Below, one piece after another: positions 35,100-42,095 of a stretch of 42,715 bases of DNA (the first letter of the stretch is position 1; the number at the start of each line of letters is the position of its first letter). Source of the DNA: a bacterium (GTDB taxonomy: Bacteria > Patescibacteriota > Minisyncoccia > Moranbacterales > UBA2206); assembly GCA_021777675.1 (NCBI GenBank), contig JAJYDG010000004.1, positions 1 through 42,715 of the forward strand, in the 5' to 3' direction. The position numbers and the translations under genes are program-made. A model generated the notes under the pieces. It ran no database searches. It had not been told where the DNA came from and was given only the letters and a program-made list of their open reading frames with translations.

Positions 35100-35134
35100 G
35101 AGGGGGAATAAGGTGTTTTCTCCGCTCCGCTACG
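35100..35134 (+). ncRNA. Leader element of cassette 1 (G-rich motif plus hairpin)
   Basis: GAGGGGGAATAAGGTG (35100-35115) runs into GTTTTC (35114-35119) with the complementary GAAAAC further on. Related leaders occur at 38931 and 41528. The G-rich motif is nearly the reverse complement of the conserved loop of the trailer hairpins at 38586 and 40134. Confidence 0.4.
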
Positions 35135-35164
35135 AAAACGATTTATTTTTAAGGGGAAAAATGT

Positions 35165-35170
35165 AATAAT
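35165..35170 (+). promoter_or_regulatory. Extended -10 box six bases before the cassette-1 start codon
   Basis: TGT followed by AATAAT (35165-35170), then six bases and the ATG at 35177. The -35 region (TTTATT, 35142-35147) is weak. The spacing matches the leaderless promoters in the rest of the window. Confidence 0.45.
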
Positions 35171-35176
35171 AAAATT

Positions 35177-36157
35177 ATGACAACTACTGCATCAAGACAA
35201 ATGACAACTGGAAAATCTTTTGAGTATGCTTTGCTTGTTCAATTTGAAGAAAAATTGAAAGACAAAACAAATCTTGAAGTTATCAAAAATTCTTCTTTTG
35301 AAATTGCAAAAGGCTGTTTTGAAAATGTGAGCGAAACAGAAAAGAGCGACTATTTACTCACCGCTAGTTTTGCAGTCAATTTTTTAATGGATATAGAGCC
35401 ACGCCTCACAAACGATATTGGCAAAGACGATATTCTGCAACTTGAAATTTTATCAGATCAACATGGAAAATCAGGCGATGTTAGAGATGTTTTAGCAATT
35501 CGTTTATTGCAAAAATGGGAAATTGGAGTATCAGCCAAAAACAATCATCATGCAGTAAAGCATTCTCGGCTATCTTCAAATATTGATTTTGGTGAAAAAT
35601 GGCTTGGAATAAAAACATCAAAAGAATATTTTGAAACAGTAACACCTATTTTTAACAATTTGGAAAAAATTAGAAAAGAAAGCAGTGCAAAGAAAAAGTG
35701 GAGTGAACTTGGTGATTATCATTCATCAATCTATATTCCAATTTTAAAAGCCTTTATTAAAGAACTGAAAAATCTATACAAAAAAGATTCTAAAAAAGTA
35801 GCGTCTAATCTAGTCGCATACCTCGTTGGAAATAAAGATTTTTACAAAGTTATTAAAGGCAAAAATAGTGTAGAAATACACGCTTACAATTTGAATGGAA
35901 CATTAAATTTGCCTTTTGACGACATTCTTCCAAAATACAAAACACCAAAAGTTCCATTGCCAACAGAAATTGTTGATATTTGTTTCAAAACCGATAGCCA
36001 AACAACAGCAATAGTAACCATGAATAATGATTGGACTCTTTCTTTTCGTATTCATAATGCAAGTTCTAGGGTTGAATCGTCCTTGAAATTTGATATAAAT
36101 CTTTTAAAATCCCCGAAAAAATTATTTAAAAACACACTAAATATTAGTCACGAATAA
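35177..36157 (+). CDS. Type II restriction endonuclease, HaeIII family
   Basis: 326 residues. Segments DQHGKSGDVRDVLAIRLL, WEIGVSAKNNHHAVKHSRLS and IDFGEKWLGI match my recollection of the RE_HaeIII family (PF09556). A probable catalytic core uses the Asp of SGDVRDV and the Glu and Lys of WEIGVSAK, in the PD-(D/E)xK manner. It is followed 2 bp later by a cytosine methylase very like M.HaeIII, so the pair should recognise GGCC: the nuclease cuts unmodified GGCC and the methylase protects it. As a complete pair in a mobile cassette it acts as anti-phage defence and as an addiction module. Confidence 0.82.
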   Translation: MTTTASRQMTTGKSFEYALLVQFEEKLKDKTNLEVIKNSSFEIAKGCFENVSETEKSDYLLTASFAVNFLMDIEPRLTNDIGKDDILQLEILSDQHGKSGDVRDVLAIRLLQKWEIGVSAKNNHHAVKHSRLSSNIDFGEKWLGIKTSKEYFETVTPIFNNLEKIRKESSAKKKWSELGDYHSSIYIPILKAFIKELKNLYKKDSKKVASNLVAYLVGNKDFYKVIKGKNSVEIHAYNLNGTLNLPFDDILPKYKTPKVPLPTEIVDICFKTDSQTTAIVTMNNDWTLSFRIHNASSRVESSLKFDINLLKSPKKLFKNTLNISHE

Positions 36158-36159
36158 TT

Positions 36160-37137
36160 ATGAAAATAGCTTCATTGTTTACAGGTGCAGGAGGACTTGA
36201 TCTAGGCTTTGAAAAAGCTGGTTTCCATGTCGTCTGGGCAAATGAATATGACCCAACAATTTGGGAAACTTTTGAACACAATTTTCCAAAAACAAAACTT
36301 GATAAAAGAAGCATTGTTGAGGTTCCTGCTTCTGAAATTCCCGATGTTGACGGAATCATTGGTGGACCACCTTGTCAAAGCTGGAGCGAGGCTGGAGCTG
36401 GACGTGGAATAAATGATAAACGAGGAAAATTGTTTTATGACTACATTCGTTTATTAAAAGAAAAACAACCAAAATTTTTTCTTGCAGAAAATGTATCAGG
36501 CATTCTTCATCCTAAACACAAAGAGGCTTTTTCAAATATAATAAAAGAATTTGAGAATGCTGGATATGAAATTTCCTGCAAATTATTGAATGCAAATGAT
36601 TATGATGTTCCTGAAGATAGATTGCGTGTCATTATTGTGGGATATAATAAAAAACTAAAGAAAAAATTTGAATTTCCAGAACCGCAAAAATATAAACCAG
36701 TATTGAAAGACGCTATTTATGATTTGCGTTTAGCAAAACCTGCGTTAGATAAAAATAAAACAAATGGTGATGTATTAAAAATCCCAAATCACGAATACAT
36801 GAATGGCGGTTTTTCTTCAATTTATATGTCGCGAAATCGTGTTCGTTCATGGGATGAGCCTTCTTTTACTATTCAAGCTGGCGGTCGCCATGCGCCAATT
36901 CATCCACAAGCTCCAAAAATGAAATTTATAAGTCAGAATGAAAGAGTTTTTGTTCCCGGCAAAGAGCATTTATATCGCCGTCTATCTGTTCGCGAATGTG
37001 CAAGAATTCAAACATTTCCCGATGATTTTATTTTTAAATATCGTGACATTGCTGACGGATACAAAATGATTGGAAATGCTGTTGCAGTAAATTTCGCTCA
37101 TCATTTAGCAAAAAAAATAATGGCTGATTTAAAATAA
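36160..37137 (+). CDS. DNA (cytosine-5) methyltransferase, M.HaeIII-like
   Basis: 325 residues, almost the length of M.HaeIII (330). Motif I SLFTGAGGLDLGFEKAG binds S-adenosylmethionine. Motif IV GGPPCQSW holds the catalytic Cys72, motif VI is AENVSG, and motifs IX and X are RRLSVRECARIQTFP and YKMIGNAVAV. The target-recognition stretch (ALDKNKTNG, MSRNRVRSWDEPSFT, HPQAP) closely follows M.HaeIII, so GGCC is the likely site. It lies 2 bp after its nuclease gene and 13 bp before the Shedu-like gene in the same cassette. Confidence 0.95.
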   Translation: MKIASLFTGAGGLDLGFEKAGFHVVWANEYDPTIWETFEHNFPKTKLDKRSIVEVPASEIPDVDGIIGGPPCQSWSEAGAGRGINDKRGKLFYDYIRLLKEKQPKFFLAENVSGILHPKHKEAFSNIIKEFENAGYEISCKLLNANDYDVPEDRLRVIIVGYNKKLKKKFEFPEPQKYKPVLKDAIYDLRLAKPALDKNKTNGDVLKIPNHEYMNGGFSSIYMSRNRVRSWDEPSFTIQAGGRHAPIHPQAPKMKFISQNERVFVPGKEHLYRRLSVRECARIQTFPDDFIFKYRDIADGYKMIGNAVAVNFAHHLAKKIMADLK

Positions 37138-37150
37138 TACTTTAAATTAC

Positions 37151-38566
37151 ATGTCTGATCAAATCACTAATATATATCAGTTATTTCAAAAGTTCTCATG
37201 GAACAGTTTTTTAGATATTAACGAAGAGAAAAAATACATTAAACTAGCCAATTCTGAGGAATATATTTTCAAGAAAGAACAAGGTTTTTCAAAAATAAAT
37301 TTTTTCAATTTTGATCCGACCCAAAGAAATGTTACAAAAAGAGAAAACTACCTTACCCTGCTTATTCATGATGATTTAAAGGCTTTAACTTTTATAAATT
37401 ACTGGGCAAACGAAGAAAAAAATAACTTTGGATATAACTTTTCAAGAGAACATTGGATTTTCAAAAAAATATTTGAGGGCGTTGATACTGTAAAAATTTC
37501 AGCAAAATATAAAATAGATATTCAGAAAAGAGCAAAAACCCTATTGATAAAGCCTGAAAAATTTAAAGAGATACAAGAAGAAATCACAAAAATAGATAAA
37601 AGAGCCAAATCATCAAAAGCGAGTCTTCTTAATTTTTTAGTTAATCAAGCAAAATTCACTTTTTTGAATAAAAGAACTCAAAAAACCACAAGTATTACAA
37701 AGGGAGAATGTGACTTTCTCATTAACAGACTGAATCTAAACACAAAAAAGGAGAAAAAAGATTTTCAGCAATACTTAAATTCGGACGACATAACATCACT
37801 TGGCTCCCTCTTTGAGGAAATGATCAAAAAAGAGGTTTTTGATAAAGAATATTTTAGAAGGTTAGACGAGTATTTCATCAAAGAAAAATTGGAAAATATA
37901 ATAGAAAATGGAAAGGAAATTCTGAATCTAAAGAGCGAAAGCGTAAAATCAAAAGAAGCCAAGAGGCTAATCCAAAAAATGTTTTCTCAACAAATAGGGC
38001 AATTAGAAACTGTTTGGCAAAATTTTTTCGATAAATACTTACTATACTTATTTTTTTCATATAAAAAAATTGTGCCCAAGGTTGAGTTAAACGATCTTGA
38101 AAGCCTAGACAAGCAATATCCAGACTTTATCGGGGTAAATCATTATGATGGAATTGATATTATTGAAATTAAAACACATCTAAAAAATATCCTTACTTGG
38201 GACAGAAATCATAAAAATTTTGCGTTTTCGTCAGAAATGAGTAAAGCAATCATTCAAACAATTAATTACATGGATGCCATTTCAGACGACAAGATTAAAA
38301 AATCAAAAGATAAAAAAGACATCCTGGACTATCTTAATATTGATGAAAATCTTTATAGACCAAAAGGAATTATAATTATTTCGTCTAAAAATAAAATCTG
38401 CAAAAATCAAAACAGGCTATCAAAAGATCAAAAAACCAGACTTAGCAAAGATTTCACAAAACTTAGAAATAGTATCCATAACATTCAAATATTTACTTTT
38501 GATGAAATTTTATCAATCGCAGAAAGATATACAGAGAATATAAATTCGAATTTAATAGGAAAATAA
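37151..38566 (+). CDS. Shedu-like (SduA/DUF4263) defence nuclease
   Basis: 471 residues. The N-terminal 300 residues are lysine-rich and unassigned. The C-terminal 170 resemble the Shedu immune nuclease domain (PF14082): YPDFIGVNHYDGIDIIEIKT supplies the PD...ExK residues, followed by IIQTINYMDAI with the usual Gln and Tyr, RPKGIIIISS and a final IQIFTFDEIL. Shedu proteins are single-gene phage defence nucleases. Here the gene rides with a restriction-modification pair in one cassette, forming a small defence island. The variable N-terminus is expected, since Shedu N-termini sense different triggers. A methyl-sensitive accessory nuclease for the HaeIII-like system is an alternative. Confidence 0.7.
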   Translation: MSDQITNIYQLFQKFSWNSFLDINEEKKYIKLANSEEYIFKKEQGFSKINFFNFDPTQRNVTKRENYLTLLIHDDLKALTFINYWANEEKNNFGYNFSREHWIFKKIFEGVDTVKISAKYKIDIQKRAKTLLIKPEKFKEIQEEITKIDKRAKSSKASLLNFLVNQAKFTFLNKRTQKTTSITKGECDFLINRLNLNTKKEKKDFQQYLNSDDITSLGSLFEEMIKKEVFDKEYFRRLDEYFIKEKLENIIENGKEILNLKSESVKSKEAKRLIQKMFSQQIGQLETVWQNFFDKYLLYLFFSYKKIVPKVELNDLESLDKQYPDFIGVNHYDGIDIIEIKTHLKNILTWDRNHKNFAFSSEMSKAIIQTINYMDAISDDKIKKSKDKKDILDYLNIDENLYRPKGIIIISSKNKICKNQNRLSKDQKTRLSKDFTKLRNSIHNIQIFTFDEILSIAERYTENINSNLIGK

Positions 38567-38579
38567 AATGTTTTCGGTC

Positions 38580-38612
38580 GGGCAATTCACCCCTTTAGTT
38601 CCCCTCTTGCCC
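38580..38612 (+). ncRNA. Trailer hairpin copy 1, conserved loop
   Basis: GGGCAA (38580-38585) pairs with TTGCCC (38607-38612) around a 21-base loop, TTCACCCCTTTAGTTCCCCT plus C. The same loop recurs at 38651 and 40134 with a differently sized stem. Confidence 0.5.
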
Positions 38613-38633
38613 CTCCCTCAAACAGAATAAGGA

Positions 38634-38684
38634 GTTTTGGATTTTGGGCATTCACCCCTAGCCCCTCTGCCCAAAATCCAAAAC
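38634..38684 (+). ncRNA. Trailer hairpin copy 2, perfect 17-bp stem
   Basis: GTTTTGGATTTTGGGCA (38634-38650) and its exact reverse complement (38668-38684) flank the loop TTCACCCCTAGCCCCTC. It lies after the Shedu-like gene and before the attC-like site. It may act as a terminator or RNA stability element, though no clean T-run follows on the + strand. Confidence 0.65.
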
Positions 38685-38753
38685 GGAAAAAGAAATTTGA
38701 AAATTTTTTAAAACAAGTTTTCTTATCAGAAAACAAAAGAAAAGGAATACATC

Positions 38754-38855
38754 AGCTAACACGGCATATCTGGTTACGGCTTTTATACAAAAGCCTCCAC
38801 CCATATTTGCCTTCGCTACGCTACGGCAAACATCAGATATGCCGAAACGTTATGT
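38754..38855 (+). other. attC-like site 1 (end of cassette 1)
   Basis: Outer boxes AGCTAAC (38754-38760) and GTTATGT (38849-38855). Inner perfect 11-bp inverted repeat CGGCATATCTG (38762-38772) with CAGATATGCCG (38834-38844). The centre holds a hairpin GGCTTTT-atac-AAAAGCC (38778-38795) and an ATTTGCC/GGCAAA stem. This is the R''-L''-centre-L'-R' layout of integron attC sites. AGCTAAC is the exact complement of GTTAGCT at 35017-35023, where the cassette begins. Confidence 0.75.
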
Positions 38856-38884
38856 GAAATAAAATTCTTTTTCTTTTTTAAACT

Positions 38885-38991
38885 TGCTTTTTTATAATAA
38901 GGAAGAATAAGTTTTTTTATCTATTTATATAGGGGTATGAGGTGTTTTTTCTGCCCACAAAGGGACAGTAAAAAACGATTTTATTTTATAT
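38885..38991 (+). ncRNA. Leader element of cassette 2 with promoter-like box and hairpin
   Basis: TATAAT at 38893-38898, then AAGGAAGAATA and the G-rich motif AGGGGTATGAGGTG (38931-38944). A hairpin GTTTTTTCTG...CAGTAAAAAAC follows, and AAAACGATTTT as in cassette 1. The first 73 bases repeat at 41483-41555 with about nine in ten bases the same. Confidence 0.6.
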
Positions 38992-39004
38992 TTTTGAAAA
39001 CAAT

Positions 39005-39259
39005 ATGAACGAAATTAACTTAAACGCATTTTTAAAACTTTTATCAGAGAAACTTGGCAAACAAATAACCTTTTCTAAATACGAAGAAAAATCAGGAGAC
39101 AAAGAAATTCATAAATTTATGCCTCTCGTTGTTGGCTGGATTGGAATCGTGCGAGTTTATCCCCGCTGGTTTCCTGACCATGATGTTGAAATTGCAACTC
39201 GCTTTATAAATCATATTAAAGAAATTGTAAGAAAAAAAGAATTTATATGGAACGATTAA
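39005..39259 (+). CDS. 84-residue protein of unknown function
   Basis: No family recognised. It is a mixed alpha/beta small protein with an aromatic core (FMPLVVGWIGIVRVYPRWFPDHD) and a helical C-terminus. It overlaps the following phosphatase gene by 13 bp, so the two are translationally coupled and may act together, for example as a toxin-antitoxin-like or substrate-binding partner; that is speculation. The leader in front has strong similarity to the leader of the decayed fourth cassette. Confidence 0.6.
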   Translation: MNEINLNAFLKLLSEKLGKQITFSKYEEKSGDKEIHKFMPLVVGWIGIVRVYPRWFPDHDVEIATRFINHIKEIVRKKEFIWND

Positions 39260-40113
39260 GCCAAGAACTAAACCCGAAGAAGAAAGAATTAAAAGTTGAT
39301 ATTATCCGCCATGGTCCGTCAACTTATCGACAACCTAAATGGACTGATGTAAAAACAGCTGATGATTTAAACACAATTGGTCGTTTTGTTGATGGTGCAA
39401 AAACAGAAGAAGAAATTTCGCAAGGTAAAAAAGAAGCCGTTGAAATAATTAAAAAAACGGCGGAAGAAATTGCGAATGAAATTGAGCCAGGCGAAGAAGT
39501 TGTTATTTGGTCGTCGCCAACAGGCAGAACGCTTGAAACAGCCCGAATTATCAGTGAGGTTTTACGAGAAAAAGGCATAGAATTGCGAAGCAAGGGAACA
39601 TCAGAAGAATATGGTATTAAAATCTTTGAGAAATTAGGAGAAGTAAAAAATTTCTCATGGCCACTATTTGAACCACTAATGAATGGTGGTGAAGTTGAAT
39701 TTAACGAAAATAAATTCAAAATTGACAAAACATTGTCCAATCCAGATAATATCGGCCATCCTGATTATTTCACATCTGACGCAATCAAAAATATTTCTAA
39801 TGAGGCAAAGACGAAATGGCCAAAAGACTACGTGAATGAAATTGAAAAATTTGAAAGTTTCGCAGAAGTAAATAAAAGAATGATTGATATGCTTAGTCGT
39901 TTGAAGAAAGTCGGCGACAAAAAATATAGAGTAATTATAGTTACACACGATGCGCTTACGGGCGGGATTGTAAAAACTTTTACTCACGATAAATTATCAG
40001 GAATAAACCCTGGTCAACGTATTTCATTAGAAAGAAAAGAAGATAAATTAGTAGTTACAAGAGTCGGTGATATAACCGAAGGAAATTCTGAAAAAGACAT
40101 TACGGAACAATAA
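39247..40113 (+). CDS. Histidine phosphatase superfamily (phosphoglycerate mutase-like) protein
   Basis: 288 residues. The catalytic RHG motif is at IIRHGPSTY near residue 22, the arginine pocket is in SSPTGRTLETARII near 90, and the second catalytic His is in VIIVTHDALTGG near 237. An insertion of about 100 residues between these halves is larger than in small phosphatases. It should transfer phosphate through the first His; the substrate is unknown. It is the second gene of cassette 2, ending at the TAA that begins the next trailer element. Confidence 0.8.
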   Translation: MERLSQELNPKKKELKVDIIRHGPSTYRQPKWTDVKTADDLNTIGRFVDGAKTEEEISQGKKEAVEIIKKTAEEIANEIEPGEEVVIWSSPTGRTLETARIISEVLREKGIELRSKGTSEEYGIKIFEKLGEVKNFSWPLFEPLMNGGEVEFNENKFKIDKTLSNPDNIGHPDYFTSDAIKNISNEAKTKWPKDYVNEIEKFESFAEVNKRMIDMLSRLKKVGDKKYRVIIVTHDALTGGIVKTFTHDKLSGINPGQRISLERKEDKLVVTRVGDITEGNSEKDITEQ

Positions 40114-40125
40114 GGGGTCTTTAAT

Positions 40126-40162
40126 TTTGGGCATTCACCCCTTTTATTCCCCTCTGCCCAAA
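40126..40162 (+). ncRNA. Trailer hairpin copy 3, conserved loop
   Basis: TTTGGGCA (40126-40133) pairs with TGCCCAAA (40155-40162) around a 21-base loop, TTCACCCCTTTTATTCCCCT plus C. It is nearly the same loop as the copy at 38586-38606. It is 12 bp after the phosphatase stop. Confidence 0.6.
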
Positions 40163-40250
40163 GCCCAAAACAGAAAATCTTATTTTGCACTATTTTATAA
40201 AAAAGAAGACCAGAAAGAAACTAATAATAAGGATGAGAAAAAATTACATC

Positions 40251-40402
40251 GCCTAACAAGTTGTATCAGGTTCCAGAAATTTGCCTCAATTATATTCCAA
40301 AGGAGCGCAAATTTCTTCCACCCAAATTTTTGCCTCTTTAGGTCTTTTGATATAACATTAAGGAAGCGAGGCAAAAACTTCAGATATTCTGATACGTTAT
40401 CT
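40251..40402 (+). other. attC-like site 2 (end of cassette 2)
   Basis: Outer boxes GCCTAAC (40251-40257) and GTTATCT (40396-40402). Inner 7-bp stem GTATCAG (40263-40269) with CTGATAC (40389-40395). Two central stems are AGAAATTTGC with GCAAATTTCT, and TTTTTGCCTC with GAGGCAAAAA. The centre shares CACCCAAAT with site 1 (CACCCATAT), and the right half shares TTCAGATATT. At 152 bp it is within the attC size range. Confidence 0.72.
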
Positions 40403-40475
40403 GTAATTATTTTGAAATTTGTAGCCTTTAATGGTATGGCAAAAAATTATTTTATCAACTTAAAATACCCTTCCA

Positions 40476-41117
40476 ATGAAAAATGAATTAAAAAATCAGT
40501 TAATCAAAATCGCCAAGGAGAAAATCTCAGACATTGATGTTTCCCATGATTTTGACCATGCAATGAGAGTCTTATCTAATGCTGAGCGAATTGCCAAAGA
40601 TGAGGGTGGCGATTTGGATATTATTTTTCCCGCTGCCTTGTTCCACGACATAATCGTGTACCCGAAAAATCATCCCGATAAACATAAATCACAAGAAGAA
40701 AGCGCGGAATCAGCGGAAAAAATACTAAATTCTTTTGGCAATTTTCCGCAAACAAAGATTGAAAAAGTTAAAACATGCATCTTGGAATGTTCTTTCAGCA
40801 AGGGAATCGTTCCTAAAATGTTAGAATCGCAAATTTTGCAGGACGCTGACGGGATTGAAGCGACCGGCGCAATATCTATCATGAGAACTTATTCTTCGAC
40901 TGGACAAATGAAAAGGCCTTTTTACAATATTGAAGATCCGTTCTGCAAAAATCGCACGCCCGACACTACAAAATTTGCATTAGATTTGTTCTATGAGCGA
41001 TTGCTGAAAGTTGCTGAAAGAATGCATACAAAAACTGCCAAAAAAATTGCCAAAAGAAGAACTGATTTTTTAATTACTTTCCTAAAAGAGTTTGAATTGG
41101 AACTGAAAGGAAAATAA
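40476..41117 (+). CDS. HD-domain phosphohydrolase
   Basis: 213 residues. HD-superfamily metal motifs: His and Asp in SHDFDHAMRVL near residue 25, the HD pair in AALFHDIIVYP near 54, and a late Asp in ILQDADGIEATGA near 118. This resembles YedJ-like HD phosphohydrolases that act on nucleotides or phosphate esters. It is the only gene of cassette 3. It starts 73 bp after the attC-like site, with a TAAAAT box 9 bases before the ATG. Substrate unknown; a role in nucleotide signalling or phage defence is possible but not shown. Confidence 0.85.
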   Translation: MKNELKNQLIKIAKEKISDIDVSHDFDHAMRVLSNAERIAKDEGGDLDIIFPAALFHDIIVYPKNHPDKHKSQEESAESAEKILNSFGNFPQTKIEKVKTCILECSFSKGIVPKMLESQILQDADGIEATGAISIMRTYSSTGQMKRPFYNIEDPFCKNRTPDTTKFALDLFYERLLKVAERMHTKTAKKIAKRRTDFLITFLKEFELELKGK

Positions 41118-41310
41118 TTTTGCCATCTATATTGAATCAGCCACAAATTTCAAAATAACTCTGCGGATTTGCTTTTTTCAACCTTGCTAATAAACTGGTC
41201 AATTAAAAAATATCTCACAATTGAAAAACTAATGCCCAAAGCAAATCCTTGCCCCGTTGCACTCTCACCCTTCCTTTATATATAATCCATAAGGTGTCAG
41301 GGTTCGGGAC
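41118..41310. other. Non-coding tail of cassette 3
   Basis: No gene is supported. A 38-codon open stretch on the - strand (about 41147-41266, with a membrane-like SFSIVRYFLIDQF) has no start codon and may be a remnant. ATGCCCAAAGC near 41232 and ATAAGGTGTC near 41290 echo the trailer and leader elements only weakly. Confidence 0.4.
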
Positions 41311-41401
41311 AAATAACACGGTATAACTGGTTCGCTCGTTGCACCACGCTCAACCCATATCCGCCGAAGGCGGACATCTCAGATATACCGAAACATTATG
41401 A
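41311..41401 (+). other. attC-like site 3 (end of cassette 3), core base changed
   Basis: Outer boxes AAATAAC (41311-41317) and ATTATGA (41395-41401), with A in place of the conserved G at the crossover. Inner inverted repeat CGGTATAACTG (41319-41329) with CAGATATACCG (41380-41390), one mismatch. Central stem CCGCC-gaa-GGCGG and the shared ACCCATAT. A second core-like GATATGTGAAAT lies at 41439, separated by 44 bp. The site may be inactive or rearranged. Confidence 0.65.
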
Positions 41402-41482
41402 AAAAATTTCGCTGAGCCCACCGAGCAAATCCGTGCACGATATGTGAAATAATTTTTTTACTTTTTATATTTTTTCTCAATC

Positions 41483-41555
41483 CGCTTTTTTATAATAAGG
41501 AAGAATATGTTTTTTTATCTTTTATATAGGGGTAGCAAGGTGTTTTTTCTGCCCA
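41483..41555 (+). repeat. Second copy of the cassette leader
   Basis: Nearly the same as 38885-38957, including TATAATAAGGAAGAATA, a run of Ts, TATATAGGGGTA and GGTGTTTTTTCTGCCCA. The right arm of the hairpin found in cassette 2 is missing; the sequence runs straight into the methylase remnant. Confidence 0.8.
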
Positions 41556-41793
41556 AATTTAAACTATACAAAGATGATTGTTTGAATATTTTAAACTCTC
41601 TACCAGAAAATTCGGTAGATATGATTTTTGCCGATCCGCCCTATTTTCTTTCAAGCGGTAGCTTTACTTGTCAAAATGGGCAAATGGTTAGCGTAAAAAG
41701 GGAGATTGGGACTTAACCAATGGAACAAAGAAAAATTTTGAATTTCATAATGGATGGATAAAAGCGTGTCGTCGAGTCTTGAAACCAAAATGA
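41540..41793 (+). pseudogene. N-terminal fragment of a beta-class N6-adenine DNA methyltransferase, frameshifted
   Basis: The protein reads KLYKDDCLNILNSLPENS and then the catalytic motif IFADPPYFLSSGS, as in DpnA/MboI-type adenine methylases. After VSVK the frame breaks at an A5 run (41695-41699). Adding one A restores the expected continuation through NFEFHNGWIKACRRVLKP. A TGA at 41791 ends this frame inside the next conserved motif. The rest of the gene, including the SAM-binding FxGxG motif, is gone. It was probably a GATC or similar methylase of a decayed restriction-modification cassette. A GTG at 41540 or ATG at 41507 could have been the start. Confidence 0.8.
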
Positions 41794-41858
41794 TTTAAAA
41801 GTTGAATAGCACAAATAATCCTAGTTTTTTCTTTTTAAATTATGCTTTACGGACATAA

Positions 41859-42095
41859 AAGGTACAGAATTTTGTAGTTATTCCAAAGCACTTTTTTATT
41901 CCTGAAATTATTAAGAAAAGAAAGTTACTTTCGGAAAATGCCAGACAAGCCGGATGGGTTGGTTGTAATATTTTACTTCAAAGTATTCCACAGAGTGGAA
42001 AAATTTTTTATGTAAAAAATGAAAGGTTTGAAAAAAAGGGGGATGTTTTAAAAAATTGGAATAAAACCTTATTCTTAACTTGTATGGAAAGATGA
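41859..42095 (+). pseudogene. Fragment of a DpnI/Dam-replacing-family restriction endonuclease
   Basis: A 78-codon stretch without a start codon. VIPKHFFIPEIIKKRK and ARQAGWVGCNILLQ match, from memory, the conserved part of the DpnI-like (PF06044) family. Upstream and downstream parts are missing or out of frame. Together with the adjoining methylase fragment it indicates a dead restriction-modification cassette. Confidence 0.55.

Larger units (their letters stand above)
35018..41439 (+). mobile_element. Integron-like gene cassette array of three to four cassettes
   Basis: All complete genes from 35177 to 41117 read on the + strand. Predicted cassettes are 35018-38849 (restriction, methylase, Shedu-like), 38850-40396 (small protein, phosphatase) and 40397-41395 (HD protein). 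A decayed unit starts at about 41440. Each cassette ends with a site made of an outer TAAC/GTTA pair, an inner inverted repeat and a structured centre, in the orientation of integron attC sites. Intergenic DNA is long here (up to about 430 bp), unlike the tightly packed rest of the window. Confidence 0.7.

Noticed and set aside
41147-41266. A 38-codon - strand open stretch with a membrane-like segment
   Set aside because: There is no start codon and an in-frame stop directly upstream; at most a remnant.
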